Positions 9,076 to 18,332 are shown, numbered from the stretch's first letter. The stretch is DNA of 64,000 nt from Gelidibacter gilvus (GCF_004115975.1 NZ_SDDZ01000004.1:1-64000), one strand, 5' to 3'. Notes: generated by a model from the letters alone, not told the origin. Numbers and translations are program-made.

Positions 9076-9199
9076 ATGTTTATTTTGTATTTTGTATCAG
9101 AATTTAGATTTTATAATTCATAGCTTCACTTTTTTAAATCTTAAATCATCTAATTGATTTTTGATGTTCAAAGCTCCGCTACTCAAACGCCAAAACACT

Positions 9200-10402
9200 A
9201 TGTCAAATAAACGACCACTTAATTTTCTATGCGTAACCACCTACCATAAAGGTGCCGATTTCATTAAAAGCTGTAAGGCAGAAGGAAATAACGTTTATCT
9301 CCTGACCAAAAAGAAGTTGGAGCATGAGGTTTGGCCTTGGGAAGCCATTGATGATGTGTTTTATGTGGAGAATTGGAACCAAAGTGATGTGACCAAAGGC
9401 ATCGCCTATAAGTTCAGAACGATAAAGTTTGATCGTTTTGTGGCTTTGGACGATTTTGATGTTGAAAAAGTAGCACTTTTACGCGAGCATTTTAGAATGC
9501 CGGGTATGGGACGGACAACGTCGCACTATTTCAGGGATAAATTGGCCATGCGCGCAAAAGCATTGGTTGAAGGTATCAATGTACCAGAATTTACAGCCTT
9601 GTTTCATGACGCAGATATCAATGCTTATGTAGATCGGATAGATCCGCCTTGGTTGTTAAAACCGCGTTTGGAAGCTTCGGCAACAGGGATTAGAAAAGTC
9701 AATTCTAAAGAAGAGCTGTGGCAAATTATTGATGTGCTGAAGGATGAACGCGATAATTATTTGGTTGAGAAATTTGCGCCCGGTGATGTGTACCATGTGG
9801 ACAGTTTGGTCGTGGACAGTAAAGTCATTTTTTCCCGTGCGAGCAAATATTTGGATACCCCATTTGAAGTGGCCCATGGTGGTGGTGTGTTCAGATCAGC
9901 AACGTGCAAAATAGGCTCTAAAATTGAAAAAGCGCTGACCCAAATGAATATTGATGTCATGACCGCTTTTGGGATGCAGTTTGGTGCGTCGCATACAGAA
10001 TTCATTGCGTCTAAGGAAACTGGCGAATTGTTTTTTCTAGAAACCTCTTCAAGAGTAGGCGGTGCTAATTTAGCCGAAATGGTAGAGTTTGCTTCAGGAA
10101 TCAATCTTTGGGGCGAATGGGCACGGATTGAATCGGCTACCTTAAGAAAAGAAACGTACACCTTGCCTGAGGTCAAGAATCAACATGCGGGTATCGTGGT
10201 GTCCTTAAGCAAGTTCGAGCATCCAGATACGTCCAGTTTTAACGATACTGAGATTGTTTGGCGCATGGATAAAAAGTGGCATATTGGGATGATTGTGGTG
10301 TCTGATAGTAGTGAACGCGTTATGGAATTGCTGGATAGCTATACGCAACGCATCGCTACCGATTTTCATGCGAGCATTCCTGCGCCGGATAAGAGCCTGT
10401 GA
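9200..10402 (+). CDS. ATP-grasp ligase (carboxylate-amine ligase of the carnosine/peptide-ligase type)
   Basis: The protein is about 400 residues. An N-terminal pre-ATP-grasp Rossmann part begins MSNKRPLNFLCVTTYHKGAD. Next comes the ATP-binding Lys in WLLKPRLEASATGIRKV and the acidic hinge LVEKFAPGDVYHVD. The Mg-binding carboxylate region FFLETSSRVGGANLAEM carries the Glu and Arg expected in the carboxylase-like ATP-grasp fold. Such enzymes join a carboxylate to an amine through an acyl-phosphate. A Met 13 codons upstream (9161) is open, but the residues before 9200 do not look conserved. It is the last gene of the plus-strand unit and converges on the minus-strand amidoligase unit. Confidence 0.82.
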   Translation: MSNKRPLNFLCVTTYHKGADFIKSCKAEGNNVYLLTKKKLEHEVWPWEAIDDVFYVENWNQSDVTKGIAYKFRTIKFDRFVALDDFDVEKVALLREHFRMPGMGRTTSHYFRDKLAMRAKALVEGINVPEFTALFHDADINAYVDRIDPPWLLKPRLEASATGIRKVNSKEELWQIIDVLKDERDNYLVEKFAPGDVYHVDSLVVDSKVIFSRASKYLDTPFEVAHGGGVFRSATCKIGSKIEKALTQMNIDVMTAFGMQFGASHTEFIASKETGELFFLETSSRVGGANLAEMVEFASGINLWGEWARIESATLRKETYTLPEVKNQHAGIVVSLSKFEHPDTSSFNDTEIVWRMDKKWHIGMIVVSDSSERVMELLDSYTQRIATDFHASIPAPDKSL

Positions 10403-10725
10403 GGAAGGGATTGGGTATTAGGTATTAGGTATTAGGGATTAGGTATTAGGGATTAGTGGTTCAGGGTAAAATTAATTGAATCACGAAATTTAAACGCAAG
10501 ATTTTTGACACAGATTTCACGGAATCGGTCATCCCTTTAAATCCCCGTAGAAAAGCAAAATCTCTTTGTGGAACTCTGTGCCTCCTCTGTGGAACTCTGT
10601 GAAATAGCTCTTCAATCATCCATGAGTTAAGCCTCATTATAACGTCGAGAATCCATCAAAATCAGTGAATATCCGCCTAAATCAGTGTCATCAGCGTTCC
10701 ATAAAACCATCAGCGTTCCATCAAA
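10403..10725. repeat. Intergenic low-complexity repeats between the convergent amidoligase units
   Basis: From about 10413 to 10456 the words GGTATTA and GGGATTA repeat in tandem. Around 10568-10602 the phrase TGTGGAACTCTGTG occurs twice. At 10689-10726 CATCAGCGTTCCAT occurs twice. Such 'CACAGAG' and 'ATTAGG' words are common intergenic filler in Bacteroidota genomes. No ORF or clear terminator was recognised. Confidence 0.6.
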
Positions 10726-11925
10726 TCAAGGCTCAAAAAACCCCGTGCTACCTCCAACCCAAGTTTTATCCTTATTGTATTTCACACCCACCATTTCACC
10801 CTTACTCAAACGCATCAAATTACTGACAATTTGTGTTTTGTTGGTTTTACCGTTATGGAGCAACATCATTCGGATTTCACATTTCGCAGGATCATCCATC
10901 GTTTCGATAATAGGGGCGTAAGCTACCTTTTCTTGCAATAAATAATTCGATTTGTCTGCCACAGCATCAATCATCGCTTGGTCCACATGAATCTGAACCC
11001 CGGCACCCGCAAAAGAATACAGTGGTTTTAGTACATAATTCTCTAAATCGGTTGGGATGGTTTCAAGTTTGTCTAAGTAATAAGATTTCGGCACATAATC
11101 GCCCTTTAACAAAGGCATCGTGTATTTACTGATCCTGAAAAACCAATTGGGATGTCCAATCCATTCAATATCCACCTCGTCCTTAAAATCAAATTGGCGA
11201 CTTAAATCGGGACGCTGGTCCAATTCGTCAAAAATAATACGGTTGTAAATCTTTAATACTTGAATCTCAGAGCCATTATCATCCACATAAAATAATTGCT
11301 TTCCTCTTTTGATCAGCTTGGAAATGCACAATACTTTGATGCCCAATAAGGCTTCTGTAGCGAAAAAATCAATGGCAGTCGCTTGCAGTTCTGGCTCAAT
11401 TTCTAAAAGAATCACTTGTTTCGGATCGGTGTCACCCACAATCTCCGTGCGTAAGGATTCGATATAGGCCTCTGAGGTCAATCCGTTAAGGTGTTGCGAA
11501 TAATTTTCCGGAATGCCGTCATAATGTTTGCGGTACATGCCGCCTACCAATTCCTGAAAAAAGTAAAGTGACGGGAAGCCTTGCAATTCAATAAGCTTTG
11601 GGGTTAAATTGCCTTTTTCATCTAGACAAACACCAAAATCGAGTTGAATGAATTTGGAGTGTTCATCTTCATTGGGCACTCTCATGCTATCTTTGAAAAA
11701 TGCGCCTTCAGTCAGCTCTTTAAAGTTAGGCTTATCGATGACTTTCATAATATCCTCACAAGCTTCAATTAACTTAGTTTTTAATTCCTTGGGAATAAAT
11801 ACCGGTGTTTCGGCGATTTTAAACTTAGGTGTATAGTTAAATTGCGAGCTGATGTCTGCCAGCATGCCAGCATACTTTTCTTCTGAGAACTGAGCGTTAA
11901 ACTTGTGGCGTAAGGAGGCAATCAT
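10726..11925 (-). CDS. ATP-grasp-like protein of an amidoligase cluster (family not named)
   Basis: The 399-residue soluble protein is one I do not know by family name. Its C-terminal part looks like an ATP-grasp fold: Lys in NYVLKPLYSFAGAGVQIHVD, hinge YLLQEKVAYAP, then an acidic CEIRMMLLH strand. The N-terminal part (residues 1-150) has conserved-looking FIQLDFGVCL and LIELQGFPSLYFFQE blocks, resembling the substrate-side part of glutathionylspermidine-synthetase-type enzymes. It is the last gene of a five-gene minus-strand unit and begins 6 bases after the amidotransferase stop. An amide-forming ligase is the best guess, and a degenerate one is possible. Confidence 0.6.
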   Translation of the reverse strand: MIASLRHKFNAQFSEEKYAGMLADISSQFNYTPKFKIAETPVFIPKELKTKLIEACEDIMKVIDKPNFKELTEGAFFKDSMRVPNEDEHSKFIQLDFGVCLDEKGNLTPKLIELQGFPSLYFFQELVGGMYRKHYDGIPENYSQHLNGLTSEAYIESLRTEIVGDTDPKQVILLEIEPELQATAIDFFATEALLGIKVLCISKLIKRGKQLFYVDDNGSEIQVLKIYNRIIFDELDQRPDLSRQFDFKDEVDIEWIGHPNWFFRISKYTMPLLKGDYVPKSYYLDKLETIPTDLENYVLKPLYSFAGAGVQIHVDQAMIDAVADKSNYLLQEKVAYAPIIETMDDPAKCEIRMMLLHNGKTNKTQIVSNLMRLSKGEMVGVKYNKDKTWVGGSTGFFEP

Positions 11926-11931
11926 AGTGTT

Positions 11932-12750
11932 TTATGAGATTAGTTGTGCTGACAATTGTTTCATGGCGCGTTCTATGAACTTTGGTAAAATAATTTTGTG
12001 GGTTCTGATGATTTTATCTGGATCGTCCATTTTATCCATCATATCATCATACTTTTCTTCACCAAAATTGGCAATGACCTTATACTTATTGGCGTCGGCG
12101 AGAAAATGTGCTCTCATGCCAACCGGGTCTGCTTCAGGATGAAATTGGGTGCCTACAAACTCTTTTGAGAAACGAACCGCCATAATGGCACGTTCATAAC
12201 TCACATGGCTTCGTAATTTTTCAAGACTTAAAATGGAAGCACCTTGCTCCTTAAAAACCTCTAAACGTGGCTGAACCAACTGCCAGTCACGTGAATCCAC
12301 TGCATAAAACGGATCGTCCAAGCCTTCTAAAAGTGGATCTTTTAAACCCTTTTTAGTTTTGTGAATCGGTAAAACGCCAAAAGATGTGCTCCGTCTTGGC
12401 TTCATTTCTCCCAATTTAAAATAGTCGCATACCACCTGAAACGAATAACAGATAAAGAACATATATTTCTTTTGGTGCTGTGAGGTTTTATTAAAATCCC
12501 ACAGGTCTTGTACTAATTTGAGATAAGGAATACGCCATGGGCCATCTTCAAGCGGACTGTCAGGACCGCCACTGGAAATATAAATATCAAAAGAGGTGTC
12601 AGGTATTTCTTGAGCACCTCTTACATTAAATATGGTGTATTCCACCTCTTCTTCATAACCACCCACAATATCAGCAATACAACGCAAACCTTGATTGGCT
12701 TGGTTGTTATTCATATCGAGAATGGCTACTTTAAATTTATCTTTAAGCAT
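11932..12750 (-). CDS. Class I glutamine amidotransferase-like protein
   Basis: The 272-residue protein has the class I GATase fold. The oxyanion strand region is YISSGGPDSP, the catalytic Cys is in FFICYSFQVV, and the His-Glu pair is in GTQFHPEADP near residue 201. The usual G-x-C-x-G-x-Q nucleophile motif is altered to I-C-Y-S-F-Q but keeps the Cys and Gln. It could supply ammonia from glutamine to a partner ligase or cleave a gamma-glutamyl bond. It lies 10 bases after the YbdK-type ligase gene and 6 before the ATP-grasp-like gene, so it is part of the same transcript. Confidence 0.85.
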   Translation of the reverse strand: MLKDKFKVAILDMNNNQANQGLRCIADIVGGYEEEVEYTIFNVRGAQEIPDTSFDIYISSGGPDSPLEDGPWRIPYLKLVQDLWDFNKTSQHQKKYMFFICYSFQVVCDYFKLGEMKPRRSTSFGVLPIHKTKKGLKDPLLEGLDDPFYAVDSRDWQLVQPRLEVFKEQGASILSLEKLRSHVSYERAIMAVRFSKEFVGTQFHPEADPVGMRAHFLADANKYKVIANFGEEKYDDMMDKMDDPDKIIRTHKIILPKFIERAMKQLSAQLIS

Positions 12751-12760
12751 GTGCGTTTTT

Positions 12761-13855
12761 CTAAGTTCCTAAAATGGTTTGCTCCATAATATAGTCTACC
12801 ACTTTAGTCAAATCCTTGGTTTCCTCGAAAACAGCAAGTTGTCGGTCAGCGCCCGTGCCATTTTTTATCATGGTTTTGACATGTTCTATTTCTTTTCGGG
12901 AACCGAGCTCGTCCACAACATCATCTACGAAATCAAGCAATTCGAGCATTAATTCTTTTGTGTTTACTTCACATTCCTTGCCAAAGTCGATCATACTGCC
13001 ATCAAGTCCGTATCTACTGGCGCGCCATTTATTCTCATTGATCAAGGCACGATGGTAGAGCATAAAGTTGAGATTTTGTGTTCTCAGCTTATAAAGTTTC
13101 GCCACTAAGGCCTGAACCAATGCGGCAATACTCAAGGTTTCTTCAATGGTCATCGGTACGTCACAAATACGCACTTCCAAGGTTGGGAAAAACGGATGGA
13201 TACGAATGTCCCACCATATTTTCTTAGGGTTGTCAATACACTTCGTTTTGATCAGTACATTGATATAATGCTCATATTCCGCAACAGTTTGGAAAACTCC
13301 TGGAATTCCTGTTCTTGGAAACTTGTCAAATATCTTTGAGCGAAATGACTTGAACCCTGTATTTCGACCTTCCCAAAACGGTGAATTGGTTGATAAGGCG
13401 TATAAATGTGGTAAGAAATAGCGCATGGCGTTGGTTAAATGCAAGGCTAATTGCTTGTCTTCAATGCCAATGTGAACATGGAGTCCGAAAATTAAATTAG
13501 AGCGCGCTGTATCTTGCAGCTCATCAATAATTTCGGCGTAGCGCGGATTTGGTGTGATCAGTTGGGTTTCCCATTTCGTAAAAGGGTGGGTTCCTGCAGC
13601 ACCAATCCTAAACCCTAATGAATTAGCTATTTCAGAAATCGATTTTCGCAAATGGGTAAGATCCGTTCTGGCCTCTGTAATATCATTACAGATATTGGTG
13701 CCAACCTCTACCACAGCTTGGTGCATTTCTGCCTTGACTTGGTCATTCAGTATTTTTTCGGCTACGGTAACAATTTGTTGGTCATGGGAGATGAGTTCCC
13801 GTGTTTTTGGACAAATGACCTGATATTCCTCTTCAATGCCTAGTGTGAATTTCAT
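12761..13855 (-). CDS. Carboxylate-amine ligase, GCS2/YbdK family
   Basis: The 364-residue protein is of the glutamate-cysteine ligase 2 family (YbdK type). The N-terminal LGIEEEYQVI holds the metal-binding Glu residues. Other landmarks are EVGTNICNDITEA, GTHPFTKWE, FGLHVHIGI and WDIRIHPFFPTLEVRICD. E. coli YbdK shows weak gamma-glutamyl-cysteine ligase activity. In neighbourhoods with ATP-grasp and GATase genes the family is predicted to make other amide or gamma-glutamyl compounds. A true glutathione role is unlikely because no glutathione synthetase of the usual type is seen. Cotranscription with the GATase gene (10-base gap) is clear. Confidence 0.9.
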   Translation of the reverse strand: MKFTLGIEEEYQVICPKTRELISHDQQIVTVAEKILNDQVKAEMHQAVVEVGTNICNDITEARTDLTHLRKSISEIANSLGFRIGAAGTHPFTKWETQLITPNPRYAEIIDELQDTARSNLIFGLHVHIGIEDKQLALHLTNAMRYFLPHLYALSTNSPFWEGRNTGFKSFRSKIFDKFPRTGIPGVFQTVAEYEHYINVLIKTKCIDNPKKIWWDIRIHPFFPTLEVRICDVPMTIEETLSIAALVQALVAKLYKLRTQNLNFMLYHRALINENKWRASRYGLDGSMIDFGKECEVNTKELMLELLDFVDDVVDELGSRKEIEHVKTMIKNGTGADRQLAVFEETKDLTKVVDYIMEQTILGT

Positions 13856-13920
13856 ATGATAGTTGGTTATTTAAAAACCTTTCAGTCCCGAAATGTCGAG
13901 ACTGAAAGCTTAGTGAATCT

Positions 13921-14883
13921 CTATTTAAAAACAGTCTTTTTACCAGTAATCTGATCTTTAACAAATGTGCCCCAAGTGAGGTTCATTTTGTCTTTCTTGT
14001 ATTGTTTTGCTTTGTTAATGGCCATGTTGGCAGCGTTTTCTACAATCCAGTCGAAGTTTTCCTGACCAACAGAATGGATATCCGCATCCGGTGCTGGATT
14101 ACAGAAATCAATGGCATAAGGGATGCCGTCACGAATGGCAAACTCAACCGTATTAAAGTCGTATCCCAATGCCTTATTCAAGCGGATACAATAGTTTTTA
14201 ACCAAGTCTAAAATCTCTTGTTTTACAGGAGGCCCATCAATCACGTAGCGTAAATGATGTGGGTTTCTTGGCTCATATTGCATGATATGGACGTTGTCTG
14301 TATCTAAAACATAGCATCTGAAATACTCCGTAAAATTGATTTCTTCTTGCAGCATCATGACCAAATTCTCTGTTTCAGCATGTTTTTTCCATAAATCTTC
14401 TGGGTTCTCAACACGATACACGCTCTTCCAGCCACCGCCATCATGAGGTTTCATATAGGCTGGGAAGCCAATGGTATCAAACATATGTTCCCAAGCAAAT
14501 GGAAATTTCATGTTGCGGAATGAATTTTCATCGGTATCGGGTGGACGATGGGAAGTTGGTAAAATAAAGGTTTTTGGTACCGGTACGCCTACTTTTTCTG
14601 CCAGCGCATTATTGAAGAACTTTTCATCAGCACTCCACCAAAATGGATTGTTGATGACTGCAGTTCCTGAAATGGCCGCGTTTTTTAAGTAGGCCCGATA
14701 AAATGGAACGTCCTGAGAAATTCTGTCTATAATAACCGCGTAATCAGTAGGTTTAGCTTGCTCTACCATATCTATGGAAACAGCTTCTGCTACAATCCCC
14801 TTTACTTTTTTTTCATTGACGCGATCAATAAAGGCTTGAGGGAATGTATTTTCTTTTCCGAATAGGATGCCTATTTTTTTCAT
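13921..14883 (-). CDS. RimK-like ATP-grasp domain protein
   Basis: The 320-residue protein starts MKKIGILFGKENTFPQAF. It has the ATP-grasp Lys in FPAYMKPHDGGGWKSVYRV, hinge MMLQEEINFTEYFRCYVL, and the metal site VEFAIRDGIPYAIDFCNPAP with the DFCNPAPD triad. It belongs to the glutathione-synthetase/RimK-like side of the fold and should form an amide or peptide bond. It sits between the esterase gene (73 bases upstream) and the GCS2 ligase (65 bases downstream), the second gene of the minus-strand unit. The substrate is not deducible. Confidence 0.83.
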   Translation of the reverse strand: MKKIGILFGKENTFPQAFIDRVNEKKVKGIVAEAVSIDMVEQAKPTDYAVIIDRISQDVPFYRAYLKNAAISGTAVINNPFWWSADEKFFNNALAEKVGVPVPKTFILPTSHRPPDTDENSFRNMKFPFAWEHMFDTIGFPAYMKPHDGGGWKSVYRVENPEDLWKKHAETENLVMMLQEEINFTEYFRCYVLDTDNVHIMQYEPRNPHHLRYVIDGPPVKQEILDLVKNYCIRLNKALGYDFNTVEFAIRDGIPYAIDFCNPAPDADIHSVGQENFDWIVENAANMAINKAKQYKKDKMNLTWGTFVKDQITGKKTVFK

Positions 14884-14956
14884 AAATTTAAGTTTTTCAT
14901 TTCCCCAAAAGGAGGAAATCTATTTAATAGTTGTTTTGGTTGTTTGTTTTTAGAAG

Positions 14957-15661
14957 TTAAAGTTTTGAAAGATATTCTGGAAACATTTGACGCCATAATG
15001 GCCAATCGTGTTTTGCCCATTTGCGCACGTCATACCAAAAAGGAATGTTCTTGTCATGGAGTATTTTGGCCATTTTGTCATTGGCTTCCAGACAAATATC
15101 CCATTCGCCAACGCCTAGAATAATTTTCATTTTCCATAAATCGGGATGGTTGTTGCCCGGAAGATAGTCTATGGGATTGTTAAAGAATACATTGTCATCA
15201 TAATGCCTTCCAACAAACGACGTGATATCAAATGCACCACTCATACTGAACATATGACTGACTTTATCAGGATGTTTGAAGGCGAAATTTGACGCTTGGT
15301 ATCCTCCAAAGCTTGGTCCGGCAACGGCTACTTTAGATAAGCCTTTTTCATGGCAAATGGAGTTGACCACTTCATTCAATATAAACTGATCATACCAATT
15401 ATGGTTTTTGGCCCGTTGTGCGGGATGGATTTGTTTGTTATACCAACTCAACTCGTTGATGCCGTCTGGACAGTAAATCTGTACTTTACCTTGTTCAACA
15501 AACCATCGGACGGATTCCACAAGTTTCATGTCTTTACATTCATTGTGTTTGCCCATGGTTGTTGGGAAAAGTATCACGGGATACCCTGAATGTCCAAAAA
15601 CAAGCATTTCTATGTCTTTACTAAGGGTTGGTGAATACCATTTAAAATGTTGTTCTTTCAA
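14957..15661 (-). CDS. Alpha/beta hydrolase, esterase family
   Basis: The 234-residue hydrolase has the nucleophile elbow AGPSFGGYQ near residue 115, an acid region VGEWD (near 187) and a C-terminal AKHDWPLWRQ His. There is no signal peptide. It resembles esterase-D/antigen-85-like 'putative esterase' proteins and is the first gene of the minus-strand amidoligase unit. A related hydrolase opens the convergent plus-strand unit at 6887, so the locus has two. A role in releasing or transferring an acyl group of the pathway product is inference. Confidence 0.82.
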   Translation of the reverse strand: MKEQHFKWYSPTLSKDIEMLVFGHSGYPVILFPTTMGKHNECKDMKLVESVRWFVEQGKVQIYCPDGINELSWYNKQIHPAQRAKNHNWYDQFILNEVVNSICHEKGLSKVAVAGPSFGGYQASNFAFKHPDKVSHMFSMSGAFDITSFVGRHYDDNVFFNNPIDYLPGNNHPDLWKMKIILGVGEWDICLEANDKMAKILHDKNIPFWYDVRKWAKHDWPLWRQMFPEYLSKL

Positions 15662-16053
15662 TATATTAGCTTTTAATGGGTTAGGGTACCGTTGTAAACT
15701 ATGAGCGGATGCTTCCTTTTTTTGCAGAAGTTTAGTATGCTCAATTACAAATAAACAAGTACAACAATATACTTTTTTTAATTATAATTACAATAGCATC
15801 CATCAGGATTCTTAAATTTTTATGAATAATCTAAAGAATACGGATTAATCTTATTTTTTGTGACGCATTTTTAAGTATAAAAGTCGATTAACTTCATTAT
15901 GGACCATTATTTAATCCAGTGCTTTTTTTGAGTAAATGTAATGAAGGTCATTTATTTACAGTTCATCATTCTAATATGACGGTTCAGAAACCCAAGTTTG
16001 AGGAATTTATAGAGTAAAAGGATATTTGATCTTATAAACCAATACTTAATAAA
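15662..16053. other. Divergent intergenic region
   Basis: About 390 AT-rich bases hold the promoters of the minus-strand amidoligase unit and the plus-strand TPR gene. No exact minus-7 TAnnTTTG box was found for either direction. No ORF or RNA gene was recognised. Confidence 0.4.
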
Positions 16054-16677
16054 ATGAAACATTTAATTATGATTACCGTATTATTAGTGACCGGGATTTT
16101 ATCGGCACAAAGTAATTATGACAAAGGCATGGAAAAAGCTTTTGAACTTTGGAAAAACAATCAATTGCCCGAAGCCGAGCAACTTTTTGAACGCATCGCT
16201 GCCGCCGAACCTGATGCATGGTTGCCAAGCTATTACAGTGCCCAGATGAACAGTTTAAAAACCTGGGGAGAAAAGGACGCTAGCAAAGTAAAGGCGCAAT
16301 TGGAGAAAGCGCAGAACTTTCTCAATGATGCCATGGCTATTGAAAAAGACAATGCCGATTTAATTGTCATGCAAGCACAGATTTGGACCAATTGGGTGGC
16401 TTTTGACGGAATGACTTATGGAATGAAATATTCCGCAAAAATAACAGACCTCTATAATAAAGCCTATGCCTTGGCACCCAATAATCCTATGGTGGTGCTC
16501 GGTAGGGCTGAGTGGAATATGGGAAGTGCACGTTTTTTTGGACAGGATATCAAACCGTTTTGTAAAGATGTGGAAAAAGCAATTCAACTTTTTGTTAACT
16601 TTAACCCCGAATCACCGTTCCATCCCAATTGGGGACGAGAGCGTGCCCAACAAGTCGCAGATTCTTGCAAAGACTAA
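16054..16677 (+). CDS. Exported TPR-like protein
   Basis: The 207-residue protein starts with a signal peptide (MKHLIMITVLLVTGILSAQ), so it is probably periplasmic. The mature part reads as helical repeats of TPR type: FELWKNNQLPEAEQLFERIA, then FLNDAMAIEKDNADLIVMQA and ALAPNNPMVVLGRAEW. No catalytic motif is visible. It lies 15 bases upstream of the LytS-type kinase gene and is probably cotranscribed, which suggests an accessory role for that sensory system. This is inference. Confidence 0.75.
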   Translation: MKHLIMITVLLVTGILSAQSNYDKGMEKAFELWKNNQLPEAEQLFERIAAAEPDAWLPSYYSAQMNSLKTWGEKDASKVKAQLEKAQNFLNDAMAIEKDNADLIVMQAQIWTNWVAFDGMTYGMKYSAKITDLYNKAYALAPNNPMVVLGRAEWNMGSARFFGQDIKPFCKDVEKAIQLFVNFNPESPFHPNWGRERAQQVADSCKD

Positions 16678-16692
16678 TGCGTTGATAATTAA

Positions 16693-18018
16693 ATGAGCAA
16701 ACAAGCTAAAAATATCATCATCACCCTAATTATAGGTCTGGCAGTCTATATCATCGGGAATTTGATGTCTAACGGATTTCAATATGATAATGTCAATGAC
16801 TTTTTAAAGGATTTACTGTTTTATGAACTCTATGCGTTTGTATTGGGGTATTCCAACATGACGTTTCATGATCTATTATCGCGTCGGAAACCAGGTTCAA
16901 AACCATCTCGTATCATTATTGGTCTTATTGGTTCAGTGATCATTACTATCTGTGGTCTTTTTTTACTGCGGATGTTTACCGCGATGGTCTATCAGAACCA
17001 AAGTTTTGCCACATTTATTGAAAACGATAGTTTCAGAAATTACCAATTCGGACTTTGGGTATCGCTCACGATTGTTATTATTTTCCATTTCATTTATTTT
17101 TATAACGAATATCAAAAAAATAAATTAAAGGAGCAAAAGGTCATCGCCACTGCGGCCAGTGCTCAATTTGAAAGTTTAAAAAATCAGATCGATCCCCATT
17201 TTTTGTTCAATAGTTTGAATGTATTGACCTCACTGATTGAAGAGAATCCTGATAATGCCCAACGTTTTACGGTGTCTTTATCAAAGATTTACAGATATGT
17301 TTTAGAACAAAAGGATAAGGAACTGGTGACGTTAGCAGAAGAACTTGAGTTTGCCAAAACCTATATGAACTTGTTGAAAATGCGTTTTGAAAACAGTCTT
17401 ACTTTTGAAATTCCAGAACATTTCAACAATGAAGACGCCAAGGTGGTGCCTTTGTCCCTGCAATTACTTTTGGAAAACACCATCAAGCACAATACGGTGA
17501 GCGAATCAAGACCCTTGCACATCAAAATCACGGTGGAAGATAACTATTTGGTCGTGCAGAATAATTTACAGAGAAAAGAAGTCCTTCAAACCAGAAAAGG
17601 CGTGGGACTGCAAAATATTGTCAATAGATATGATATTCTAACCAAACGGAAGGTGTTGATTGACGAATCAAGCGCATTCTTTAAGGTGAAAATACCAATA
17701 TTGACCAAACAAATTTCAATCATGGAAACAAAATATTTATACAACGAAGACACCGCCTATTATCGGGCAAAAAAGAGAGTGGAAGACATCAAAGGCTTCT
17801 TTGGGAACTTAGTGTCTTATTGCGTCGTCATTCCGTTTTTAATATTTATCAATTATAAAACCTCATGGAACTATCAATGGTTCTGGTTCCCAATGTTGGG
17901 ATGGGGGATGGGCGTGATCTTCCATGCCTTTGGTGTATTTGGTTACGGCAAGGAATGGGAAGAACGAAAAATAAAAGAAATCTTAGAAAAAGAACAACAG
18001 ACTAATACCTGGAACTAA
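16693..18018 (+). CDS. LytS-type sensor histidine kinase with a C-terminal 2TM domain
   Basis: The 441-residue membrane kinase has four N-terminal membrane segments, roughly residues 8-27, 38-55, 73-95 and 118-138. The His_kinase domain contains the phospho-acceptor in NQIDPHFLFNSLNVLTSL and an HATPase region with LQLLLENTIKHN and GVGLQNIVNRY. A 2TM domain from about residue 345 (YYRAKKRVEDIKGFFGNL, two hydrophobic segments, KEWEERKIKEIL) is fused at the C-terminus. The cognate regulator is the LytTR protein at 18519. The kinase stop overlaps the start of a free 2TM gene by one base (TAATG). Confidence 0.9.
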   Translation: MSKQAKNIIITLIIGLAVYIIGNLMSNGFQYDNVNDFLKDLLFYELYAFVLGYSNMTFHDLLSRRKPGSKPSRIIIGLIGSVIITICGLFLLRMFTAMVYQNQSFATFIENDSFRNYQFGLWVSLTIVIIFHFIYFYNEYQKNKLKEQKVIATAASAQFESLKNQIDPHFLFNSLNVLTSLIEENPDNAQRFTVSLSKIYRYVLEQKDKELVTLAEELEFAKTYMNLLKMRFENSLTFEIPEHFNNEDAKVVPLSLQLLLENTIKHNTVSESRPLHIKITVEDNYLVVQNNLQRKEVLQTRKGVGLQNIVNRYDILTKRKVLIDESSAFFKVKIPILTKQISIMETKYLYNEDTAYYRAKKRVEDIKGFFGNLVSYCVVIPFLIFINYKTSWNYQWFWFPMLGWGMGVIFHAFGVFGYGKEWEERKIKEILEKEQQTNTWN

Positions 18019-18332
18019 TGGAAACCAATTATTTTGAAAAAGAACGTTACGAGCGCGCAAAGAAACGCGTTAAAAAGATCTCCGATTTTTACAGCCACCT
18101 CTTGGTATATGTTGTGGTCAATTTAATGATTGTAGTCATTAATGTCCAGCAATTGGATCCCGGTGAAAGCTATTTTAAATGGCAGAACTTTACCACCCTG
18201 TTTTTCTGGGGCATCGGACTTTTGGCACATGGCCTGTCGGTATTTATGCCGTATATTGTTTTAGGTAAGAATTGGGAAGAACGAAAAATAAAAGAATTTA
18301 TGGAGAAAGAGCACAAGAGTAAATGGGAGTGA
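18018..18332 (+). CDS. 2TM domain-containing protein
   Basis: This is a 104-residue stand-alone 2TM-domain protein: RYERAKKRVKKISDFYSHLL, two membrane segments (about 27-45 and 58-80), then NWEERKIKEFMEKE. It is a close relative of the domain fused to the kinase just upstream, so it is probably a duplicate. The start codon overlaps the kinase stop (TAATG), which implies translational coupling. 2TM proteins are regularly found beside LytS/LytTR systems in Bacteroidota, but their role is not known. Confidence 0.88.
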   Translation: METNYFEKERYERAKKRVKKISDFYSHLLVYVVVNLMIVVINVQQLDPGESYFKWQNFTTLFFWGIGLLAHGLSVFMPYIVLGKNWEERKIKEFMEKEHKSKWE

